A DNA stretch of 64,000 nt from Odiellus spinosus. Its lineage: Eukaryota > Arthropoda > Arachnida > Opiliones > Phalangiidae. Below, in pieces: positions 36,601 through 48,600 of this stretch. Position 1 is the stretch's first letter, and every line of letters begins with the position of its first letter. The DNA lies in NCBI GenBank assembly GCA_963920705.1, contig OY987227.1, positions 22,283,434-22,347,433 of the forward strand, in the 5' to 3' direction. The translations under genes were made by a program, and so were the position numbers. The notes under the pieces are model-generated. The model was not told the DNA's origin and searched no databases. It saw nothing but the letters and a program-made list of their open reading frames with translations.

Positions 36601-39600
36601 TCTCAAAAAAATCACTAGAGGCTCTATGAATCGTCTCTTGAGCGGTGCAGGTAAAACAAATATTGGCAGGTGTCAACAAATTTAGTTTATAATGAAAGTC
36701 TAACAGGATCAGCCTGTGCCTTCCTCCCCGATCTGCCCTTAGAAAACACCTTTCTTAAAGACACGTGATTTAGCCACCCAATAAAAATCCATATCGATGG
36801 AGTAATCTTATTTTTTATGATAGTTTATCTTTGAATTGGCGCCCTTAATTGGTTCAGGTCCTATTTGATGGCCAATGGGGAATTTTATAGTTAGCTCTTG
36901 GATAATAATTAACAGTCTTATATTTTTATGAATTTGTTGTAATTTGTTTTAATTTGAAGTTCTTAAGTTAAGCTAGAATCTCTATAAACCAAAAACCCCA
37001 TTTAAATATCAAAAGCCAACAATATCTTAAATATCGCGATATTACAATATTCGCCATAACCTCCAAGGATGAATTTCCTTATGCCTGATCGCAGTGATCG
37101 GATGGCGCATCCAATCAGAAAGCCTGATATAGTCATTCTCGTTCTAAAATTGAATGTTAATACAATAGATTTAATTGGATGCCTTAACCGAAGGGCGTAG
37201 CTCGCTTATCAGCCATAATTAAACAAAGGTATATGTACCAACAACAGTTCTAATAAAAACTTTAAAACTAGTTGCGATATAAGACGTTAGTTACGTTTAT
37301 TTCGCTTTAAATCGGGTTCTGTAAAAATATTTTATCAGTTTGGGAGTCGCGCGCCCGAGTTGTAACGCGAGAACTCGACGAATCAACCAATAACTATCGA
37401 ATACGGGCAGGAAGTTTAAAAGAAAGTTCCAAAGTTTTCTTTTGGGACAACCCTCTCCTTTCTGTTTTTCCCGAACCCCCTCCTTTCCAAGCTCTAATTA
37501 CCCAAAAAAAGTAATTTACTCTGCACTTCATTTTTTCGAAACTAAAAGATCTCTTTAGATGATTGGTTTTTCGAGGAGAAATACGTGACCGGCCGTCGAA
37601 TATATACGTGAAAGATTAAGTAAAAAGATCATGCCCTCATCACTACGAATAACAGTTAATAAAAGACTAATATTCAATTAAATAAAATATACCCCCTTCT
37701 TTTTAAAAGGTTTTTTCACGGTGTGTGTGATTTAGGTTAACCATAATAATTTAAAAGTTAAACATGCCCGGTTTGTATGATGTTTAAAAAGAGAAATTTA
37801 TTGTTGGGGTCCGTCAAATTAAAATGGGAAAATATTTCCATTTAATTTAACTTTTCAGATTAAAATGGGAAAATATCTCCATTTAATTTAACTTTTCAGA
37901 TTAAAATGGGAAAATATCTCCATTTAATTTTCAGATTAAAATGGGAAAATATCTCCATTTAATTTTCAGATTAAAATGGGAAAATATCTCCATTTAATTT
38001 TCAGATTAAAATGGGAAAATATCTCCATTTAATTTTCAGATTAAAATGGGAAAATATCTCCATTTAATTTTCAGATTAAAATGGGAAAATATCTCCATTT
38101 AATTTTCAGATTAAAATGGGAAAATATCTCCATTTAATTTTCAGATTAAAATGGGAAAATATCTCCATTTAATTTTCAGATTAAAATGGGAAAATATCTC
38201 CATTTAATTTAACTTTTCAGATTAAAATGGGAAAATAACTCCATTTAATTTAATTTTTCAGATTAAAGTGGGAAAATAACTCCATTTAATTTAATTTTTC
38301 AGATTAAAGTGGGAAAATAACTCCATTTAATTTAATTTTTCAGATTAAAGTGGGAAAATAGCTCTATTTAATTTAATTTTTCAGATTAAAATGGGAAAAT
38401 AGCTCCATTTAATTTAACTTTTCAGATTAAAATGGGAAAATAACACCATTTAATTTAATTTTTCAGATTAAAATGGGAAAATATCTCCATTTAATTTAAC
38501 TTTTCAGATTAAAATGGGAAAATAACTCCATTTAATTGAACTTTTCAGATTAAAATGGGAAAATATCTCCATTTAATTTAACTTTTCAGATTAAAATGGG
38601 AAAATAACTCCATTTAATTGAACTTTTCAGATTTAACGTACGGTAGAGATATCCCAATTTATTCTGAAGGTGTCGCTTTCGCTTTCTGGCGACGATTTTA
38701 ACAAACTATCGCGATAGCCCTGTTGAAGGCTGAAATAGTATGATTGGCCCGAATTTAAACTTATCTTACCTATCTTAAGAAATTAATTTAAACACCAAAA
38801 ACGTGCCAAATAATTGTGACAAGTTTTTTGACATATTTTAACAGTATATAGAATCTATAAGGAATCATTTAATTTTCCTCTCAACCTCCCTTTAAAGGCA
38901 AAGGAAGTCCAACCAATTACAGGTGGAATTGAATATAAATATGATTTAAGAATATTTAATGATTATATACTTTTAAATTCGTTTTTACAAGATCGGACTA
39001 TGCTCTAAAAACATTAAATTATATAAACATCCGGCGTGTAATCCGAGGTGTGATCGATTTCGATGTTTATTTAAAATGTGATTTACGGTTAGTAATATAA
39101 ATACATTTCATACATATATTTTTGAAATAAGTTGGTTAGTGCCCTCGGTTTATGCCTAGGAGGTCGCGAAGAAAAGTTATGGCCATTTGAATTTTAAGAT
39201 AGGGCTCATTTTTGGACTTTTCCTCGATTTATATCGAGTGGCGAAACACCTTTTTCGAGTGGCGAAGCAAAATTTTATGATCTTAAAATAATATACGGAA
39301 TGTCTACTTTATAATGGTGCAATCGGTTTAGGCCTAGGAGGTCGCGGAGAAAAGTTATGGCCATTTGCATTTTAAGATAGGGCTCATTTTTGAGCTTTTG
39401 CTCGATTTATATCGAGTGGCGAAACACCTTTTTCGAGTGGCGAAGCAAAATTTTATGATCTTAAAATAATATATGGAATGTCTACTTTCTAATGGTGAAA
39501 TAGGTTTATGCCTAGGAGGTCGCGAAGAAAAGTTACGGCCATTTGAATTTTAAGATAGGGCTAATTTTTGGACTTTTCCTCGATTTATATCGAGTGGCGA

Positions 39601-42600
39601 AACACCTTTTTCGAGTGGCGAAGCAAAATTTTACTACCTTAAAATAATAAACGGAATGTCTACTTTTTAATGGTGCAATCGGTTTATGCCTAGGAGGGCG
39701 CGAAGAAAAGTTATGGCCATTTGAATTTTAAGATAGGGCTCATTTTTGGACTTTTCCTCGATTTATATCGAGTGGCGAAATACCTTTTTCGAGTGGCGAA
39801 GCAAAATTTTATGATCTTAAAATAATATATGGAATGTCTACTTTCTAATGGTGCAATAGGTTTATGCCTAGGAGGTCACGGAAAAAAAGTTACGGCCATT
39901 TGCATTTTAAGATAGGGCTCATTTTTGGGCTTTTGCTCGATTTATATCGAGTGGCGAAACACCTTGTTCGAGTGGCGAAGCAAAATTTTACGATCTTAAA
40001 ATAATATACGGAATGTCTACTTTTTAATGGTGCAATCGGTTTATGCCTAGGAGGGCGCGAAGAAAAGTTATGGCCATTTGAATTTTAAGATAGGGCTCAT
40101 TTTTGGACTTTTCCTCGATTTATATCGAGTGGCGAAATACCTTTTTCGAGTGGCGAAGCAAAATTTTATGATCTTAAAATAATATATGGAATGTCTACTT
40201 TCTAATGGTGCAATAGGTTTATGCCTAGGAAGTCACGGAGAAAAGTTATGGCCATTTGAATTTTAAGATAGGGCTCATTTTTGGACTTTTCCTCGATTTA
40301 TATCGAGTGGCGAAATACCTTTTTCGAGTGGCGAAGCAAAATTTTATGATCTTAAAATAATATATGGAATGTCTACTTTCTAATGGTGCAATAGGTTTAT
40401 GCCTAGGAAGTCACGGAGAAAAGTTACGGCCATTTGCATTTTAAGATAGGGCTCATTTTTGGGCTTTTGCTCGATTTATATCGAGTGGCGAAACACCTTG
40501 TTCGAGTGGCGAAGCAAAATTTTACGATCTTAAAATAATATACGGAATGTCTACTTTTTAATGGTGCAATCGGTTTATGCCTAGGAGGGCGCGAAGAAAA
40601 GTTATGGTCATTTGAATTTTAAGATAGGGCTCATTTTTGGACTTTTCCTCGATTTATATCGAGTGGCGAAATACCTTTTTCGAGTGGCGAAGCAAAATTT
40701 TATGATCTTAGAATAATATACGGAATGTCTACTTTCTAATGGTGCAATAGGTTTAGGCCTAGGAGGTCGCGAAGAAAAGTTATGGCCATTTGAATTTTAA
40801 GATAGGGCTAATTTTTGGACTTTTCCTCGATTTATATCGAGTGGCGAAACACCTTTTTCGAGTGGCGAAGCAAAATTTTATGATCTTAAAATAATATATG
40901 GAATGTCTACTTTCTAATGGTGAAATAGGTTTATGCCTAGGAGGTCGCGAAGAAAAGTTACGGCCATTTGAATTTTAAGATAGGGCTAATTTTTGGACTT
41001 TTCCTCGATTTATATCGAGTGGCGAAACACCTTTTTCGAGTGGCGAAGCAAAATTTTACTACCTTAAAATAATAAACGGAATGTCTACTTTTTAATGGTG
41101 CAATCGGTTTATGCCTAGGAGGGCGCGAAGAAAAGTTATGGCCATTTGAATTTTAAGATAGGGCTCATTTTTGGACTTTTCCTCGATTTATATCGAGTGG
41201 CGAAATACCTTTTTCGAGTGGCGAAGCAAAATTTTATGATCTTAAAATAATATATGGAATGTCTACTTTCTAATGGTGCAATAGGTTTATGCCTAGGAGG
41301 TCACGGAAAAAAAGTTACGGCCATTTGCATTTTAAGATAGGGCTCATTTTTGGGCTTTTGCTCGATTTATATCGAGTGGCGAAACACCTTGTTCGAGTGG
41401 CGAAGCAAAATTTTACGATCTTAAAATAATATACGGAATGTCTACTTTTTAATGGTGCAATCGGTTTATGCCTAGGAGGGCGCGAAGAAAAGTTATGGCC
41501 ATTTGAATTTTAAGATAGGGCTCATTTTTGGACTTTTCCTCGATTTATATCGAGTGGCGAAATACCTTTTTCGAGTGGCGAAGCAAAATTTTATGATCTT
41601 AAAATAATATATGGAATGTCTACTTTCTAATGGTGCAATAGGTTTATGCCTAGGAAGTCACGGAGAAAAGTTACGGCCATTTGCATTTTAAGATAGGGCT
41701 CATTTTTGGGCTTTTCCTCGATTTATATCGAGTGGCGAAATACCTTTTTCGAGTGGCGAAGCAAAATTTTATGATCTTAAAATAATATATGGAATGTCTA
41801 CTTTCTAATGGTGCAATAGGTTTATGCCTAGGAGGTCACGGAAAAAAAGTTACGGCCATTTGCATTTTAAGATAGGGCTCATTTTTGGGCTTTTGCTCGA
41901 TTTATATCGAGTGGCGAAACACCTTGTTCGAGTGTGGCGAAGCAAAATTTTACGATCTTAAAATAATATACGGAATGTCTACTTTTTAATGGTGCAATCG
42001 GTTTATGCCTAGGAGGGCGCGAAGAAAAGTTATGGTCATTTGAATTTTAAGATAGGGCTCATTTTTGGACTTTTCCTCGATTTATATCGAGTGGCGAAAT
42101 ACCTTTTTCGAGTGGCGAAGCAAAATTTTATGATCTTAAAATAATATATGGAATGTCTACTTTCTAATGGTGCAATAGGTTTATGCCTAGGAAGTCACGG
42201 AGAAAAGTTACGGCCATTTGCATTTTAAGATAGGGCTCATTTTTGGGCTTTTGCTCGATTTATATCGAGTGGCGAAACACCTTGTTCGAGTGGCGAAGCA
42301 AAATTTTACGATCTTAAAATAATATACGGAATGTCTACTTTTTAATGGTGCAATCGGTTTATGCCTAGGAGGGCGCGAAGAAAAGTTATGGTCATTTGAA
42401 TTTTAAGATAGGGCTCATTTTTGGACTTTTCCTCGATTTATATCGAGTGGCGAAATACCTTTTTCGAGTGGCGAAGCAAAATTTTATGATCTTAGAATAA
42501 TATACGGAATGTCTACTTTCTAATGGTGCAATAGGTTTATGCCTAGGAAGTCACGGAGAAAAGTTACGGCCATTTGCATTTTAAGATAGGGCTCATTTTT

Positions 42601-45600
42601 GGGCTTTTCCTCGATTTATATCGAGTGGCGAAATACCTTTTTCGAGTGGCGAAGCAAAATTTTATGATCTTAAAATAATATATGGAATGTCTACTTTCTA
42701 ATGGTGCAATAGGTTTATGCCTAGGAGGTCACGGAAAAAAAGTTACGGCCATTTGCATTTTAAGATAGGGCTCATTTTTGGGCTTTTGCTCGATTTATAT
42801 CGAGTGGCGAAACACCTTGTTCGAGTGGCGAAGCAAAATTTTACGATCTTAAAATAATATATGGAATGTCTACTTTTTAATGGTGCAATCGGTTTATGCC
42901 TAGGAGGTCGCGAAGAAAAGTTATGGCCATTTGCATTTTAAGATAGGGCTCATTTTTGAGCTTTTGCTCGATTTATATCGAGTGGCGAAACACCTTTTTC
43001 GAGTGGCGAAGCAAAATTTTATGATCTTAGAATAATATACGGAATGTCTACTTTCTAATGGTGCAATAGGTTTAGGCCTAGGAGGTCGCGAAGAAAAGTT
43101 ATGGCCATTTGAATTTTAAGATAGGGCTAATTTTTGGACTTTTCCTCGATTTATATCGAGTGGCGAAACACCTTTTTCGAGTGGCGAAGCAAAATTTTAT
43201 GATCTTAAAATAATATATGGAATGTCTACTTTCTAATGGTGAAATAGGTTTATGCCTAGGAGGTCGCGAAGAAAAGTTACGGCCATTTGAATTTTAAGAT
43301 AGGGCTAATTTTTGGACTTTTCCTCGATTTATATCGAGTGGCGAAACACCTTTTTCGAGTGGCGAAGCAAAATTTTACTACCTTAAAATAATAAACGGAA
43401 TGTCTACTTTTTAATGGTGCAATCGGTTTATGCCTAGGAGGGCGCGAAGAAAAGTTATGGCCATTTGAATTTTAAGATAGGGCTCATTTTTGGACTTTTC
43501 CTCGATTTATATCGAGTGGCGAAATACCTTTTTCGAGTGGCGAAGCAAAATTTTATGATCTTAAAATAATATATGGAATGTCTACTTTCTAATGGTGCAA
43601 TAGGTTTATGCCTAGGAGGTCACGGAAAAAAAGTTACGGCCATTTGCATTTTAAGATAGGGCTCATTTTTGGGCTTTTGCTCGATTTATATCGAGTGGCG
43701 AAACACCTTGTTCGAGTGGCGAAGCAAAATTTTACGATCTTAAAATAATATACGGAATGTCTACTTTTTAATGGTGCAATCGGTTTATGCCTAGGAGGGC
43801 GCGAAGAAAAGTTATGGCCATTTGAATTTTAAGATAGGGCTCATTTTTGGACTTTTCTTCGATTTATATCGAGTGGCGAAATACCTTTTTCGAGTGGCGA
43901 AGCAAAATTTTATGATCTTAAAATAATATATGGAATGTCTACTTTCTAATGGTGCAATAGGTTTATCCCTAGGAGGTCACGGAAAAAAAGTTACGGCCAT
44001 TTGCATTTTAAGATAGGGCTCATTTTTGGGCTTTTGCTCGATTTATATCGAGTGGCGAAACACCTTGTTCGAGTGGCGAAGCAAAATTTTACGATCTTAA
44101 AATAATATACGGAATGTCTACTTTTTAATGGTGCAATCGGTTTATGCCTATTAGGTCGCGAACAAAAGTTATGGTCATTTGAATTTTAAGATAGGGCTCA
44201 TTTTTGGACTTTTCCTCGATTTATATCGAGTGGCGAAACAACTTTTTCGAGTGGCGAAGCAAAATTTTATGATCTTAAAATAATATATGGAATGTCTACT
44301 TTCTAATGGTGAAATAGGTTTATGCCTAGGAGGTCTCGTAGAAAAGTTTCGGCCATTTTCATTTTAAGATAGGGCTCATTTTTGGACTTTTCCTCGATTT
44401 ATATCGAGTGGCGAAACAACTTTTTCGAGTGGCGAAGCAAAATTTTATGATCTTAAAATAATATATGGAATGTCTACTTTTTAATGGTGCAATCGGTTTA
44501 TGCCTAGGAGGTCACGGAGAAAAGTTACGCCATTTTAATTTTAAGATAGGGCTCATTTTGGACTTTTCCTCGATTTATATCGAGTGGCGAAACACCTTTT
44601 TCGACTGGCGAAACACAATTTTACGATCTTAAAATAATATACGGAATGTCTACTTTCTAATGGTGCAATCTATTTTTTCCTAGGAGGTCTCGTAGAAAAG
44701 TTTCGGCCATTTTCATTTTAAGATAGGGCTCATTTTTGGACTTTTCCTCGATTTATATTGAGTGGCGAAAATGTGCACCAGCGTCCAAAAACAAGCTTTA
44801 ATCATCAGTTAGGGATTAAATTCTAACGCATTTTGAACTACCTGTATATAGTTTTTGACGTCTTACAAGTGAATATGTGTTCAACGTGAACACATATTCA
44901 TTATTTGTTTCTTTCAAGATTGTAACAGAATATATTTACCATGGAATCTTTAATTGCTCAATACAAATATTTAAAAAAAATAATAATAACGAGGTTGACG
45001 TTTAAAAAATTATATTATGAATGATATACTGTAATTATGGTTGCAAATTTTACCGGTTCCTAAATACGCAATTTCCTAAAATGTTAAAGCATTTGAAAAC
45101 TCTGGTTTACGCTTGTAAATTAAAGACTAAATTTGCGAATCACAGAGGCCCCCTCAAAATATTCGAAACTACTTGGAAATTACCCAAGTTAAAAAGAAGA
45201 AAAAAAGCAGCTTAACCAAAGGCCAACTTATTGACTATTCTTAAAGGTAGAATGCAGTTCAACCACAATTGGTTTCTTACTAATTCACAAGAAAATAGGC
45301 TGCCTCATTTCGCTGTATAGTGTAACGTTTAGTTTAATTCGATAGTTTTTCCCAGGGAAGTTAATCACTTTCGTAAAATCTGTACACCGATTAGGCGATA
45401 ATGTAACTGATTAGAACCTTTGGTAACGCTAAATACCAAGAATCCATTCAGGTTCCATAAGAATATGGGAGGGCCGCGATTCAATAACCATCCTCCCAAA
45501 CTTTGTAGCAAAAGTTCGTCTGCTTCGAATCGATTTTTCAAGTAAATCGCTCCTGAAATCTATTATTAACCCGCGCCACTAACGACCTTGACATAATATT

Positions 45601-48600
45601 TTGGGTAATAAAAATGGAGCCGACCGAAAAAAGATCTATGCGTACAAATGTTGCGAAAATCGCAGACGAACTTTTGTTACAAAGTTTGGGAGGATGGTAC
45701 CAGAGGCTAAAGCTATGCTCCCATATTCTTATGGAACCTGAATGGATTCTTGTAAATACGTACTCAATTACGTAATCGCTTTACTACAGTTAAATCCGTC
45801 TTGGATACTTAGACTTAGCTTTTAGTTTTCATTCTTCCAATATTTCAAATTGCATAGTGTGATATTAGTCACTCTGCTGGACCCTTTCAGAGGAGAATTT
45901 TATTATTATTTTGTTATTATAAAATAAGAGAAATGGGCATATGTAGAAAAAATACTTCATGATTTCTTTAAAATACCGTATTTGTCTGCAAAGAGCACTC
46001 GCAAATTTAACTCCAAACCTTCACCTATACACCCTCGCGCGAATCTCACTCCCTCCCAAAAGCTTTACATTATTATCTTATCCTACAGGTCGCTTCCTTT
46101 AAAAGACACGCGAAGACTACGAATAGCTAAGTAATTAGCCTTATTGAACTAAGCCAAAACCCCGCAAAATTTAAACCAGTTTCAACTTCTAAGGAAGCTG
46201 AAATAAAAGATTTTTTTTTTTAAAAGGGCACTACTTAAATCAAAGTGCATCGTCATTCAAGGTGGAATCACGTCAAGTACAGTGGCGTTACCGTAACTAT
46301 TGTCCATATTCTACCTTTAATTAACAGCACGCCCAAAGTTACGGTATCAGATATATCATTCGTTTAGCTTGCGCGAGGGATAAAGGGAGTACAGGTTTGC
46401 AGTTGCAGTCAACTTAAAGAGGAATTAAAACTATATAATAAAGGTAATGTTTAAAGGAATAATGAAAACCTGTAACGTGGGGCGTAAAAACGTTATTGAA
46501 ACAACGTTTCTAGTTAAGATACACTTAGGCTAAGCCTAGCTACATTTTAATAAGAATAATAACATGGAATAAATTATCAGAAAATCACGGCTAATTTATA
46601 TTTCAAGCACTATTTTTTACACATTGTTGGATTAGACGTAGATTTTCCTTCACTCCAGTGTAAATGGAGTGAGGCTTAATCATCGTTAATTAACTGCAAA
46701 TTAACGAAAAAATCTTTGGTGCATTTCAAGCATATTTTAAAGCTCGTCAATCGATTAAAGGGATACTAGACTCTGGGAATTTGTTATTTTTAATCGATTT
46801 AGATTTAAAATATGAGTAAATCAACGAAACTCGCGAAAGGTTTCGAGGTAATTCACGGATAATTATCCAACGCGACGAAATTAGGGTCGAAGATAGTTCA
46901 GATTTATTTCAAAGGGACTCAATTGCTAATGCCAATGACAGTTCATCTTTGAAATGGCACCTGAACCGAATGGGATGTTTGTTAGAAATAGCGCGTGCTT
47001 TAGATTTATATGTATAAAATATTTTTTCGGCGGATTTTAGGCTTAGCGAATCTAGTTCGCGACTTGACAATTAACTGTCAATAACCGTGAAACCTTTAGT
47101 GAGCTTTGATACCGTTTTTACGCATATTCGAGCTGCACAAATAGGTTAAAAACCTTGTTATCAGACTCTCATATCCCTTTAAAAATAAAACTCGATCGAT
47201 TTCATTATCCCTTTAAGTATAAAAAAGAGAACAAATTCTCTTAAGGCCTCACGAGGATTATTTCTTCTATATAGTTTTTCGTGACAATTCATTAAGGGTT
47301 ACGAGCATAGCCCACCCAGATTCTTAATAAATTAGACAAAAATCATTAAAAGGAAAGTGAAACGAGAGACAAAGTCATAATTAGTTTGAGATTTTAGAAA
47401 AAAAGTCTGGCTTCATTTATCTTAAAGGGAAACTTGGAGCTAACAGCATTTCAGTTTATTTTCAGAATCACCGGATGCCAAAAAATGTATTGAAGAATTT
47501 TTTCACAATTTTTAGACATTTTTTTGATGTTTTAATTAATTTCTAGAGTTTCGTAAAGTTTGAATAAAGGTATAAATTCGGGCCAATCATATTATTAAAT
47601 TCGCAAGCCAGGTATCGAGTTAGGTTGCATGTCTAATTTTAAGTTATTTTTTAATTTAAAATATGTTTTGCTTAAACTAAATTTTCTTTAACTGGGGATC
47701 TACCGTACGATGGGAGATTTTAGTAGGTGTTTATTGGATATTTCTTTCAAATCAAGAATTGGAAATGATTTCTTATGAAAAAATATTTAAAGCAGTATAG
47801 GGAAAATATAAAAAAAAGTCAATAGTTAAAACTTCAGTACCTCTATCTATAACAAAGAAATATTTTCCCATGGTTAGGTTTATAATCATTCCTGCTCTGA
47901 TTTTGCCAAAACCCGACTAACACTATCTCCCATTTTGGATTATTCTTTACAAAGAAGTTGAACATCAAACACTATAAATTTACAATGTCCGTACGCCCGT
48001 AACTTCCCAGAATTTTCTTGACGGTTCCAGAAAAGTTTGGAGAGGTCTAGAAAATTCTGAAAAATTCTAGGAAGGTCTGGAAAGTACTATAGAAAATTCC
48101 GGAAAATTCTAGAAAATTCTGGAAAATTCTAGAAAACTCCAGTGAAAATTTCACGGGTTTTGTTATATTCATTAGAAACAAAAATTAATCTTCATAGATA
48201 ATAAACCCGAACAAAACCAACCATTGGTAATTTTCACTATTTTTTCCTGTTGTTCTAAAAGATCGACACTGTACTGCAGCTACCAGTGACATGAGGGTGC
48301 ACAATATTCGCCTGTGGTCCGTTTAACTTCTTCCCATCCCAATATTTTGGCGGGAAAAAAGAGATAGGAGAAACAGAATCACATTTATCTTCTAAACTAC
48401 GCTGATGCGGTAAAATTTCCATGCCAGTAGAACCCTTTAGCGTAACTTTGACCTTTAAACCACTAACTTTAGCACGTTTCACCCTCCCATTAAAAGAAAG
48501 GAGACCTAATAAATTCTTACACGAAAAAAAGTTCCCTTTTAGTCAAAACCTAACAAAAGATTTAGCAATTATCTTTTCTTAAAAGTCAAAAGAGAAAAGC

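Noticed and set aside
39130..44770. Regular repeats considered as a CRISPR-like array
   Set aside because: No unique spacers: the whole 178-bp unit repeats, and the context is a eukaryotic intron.
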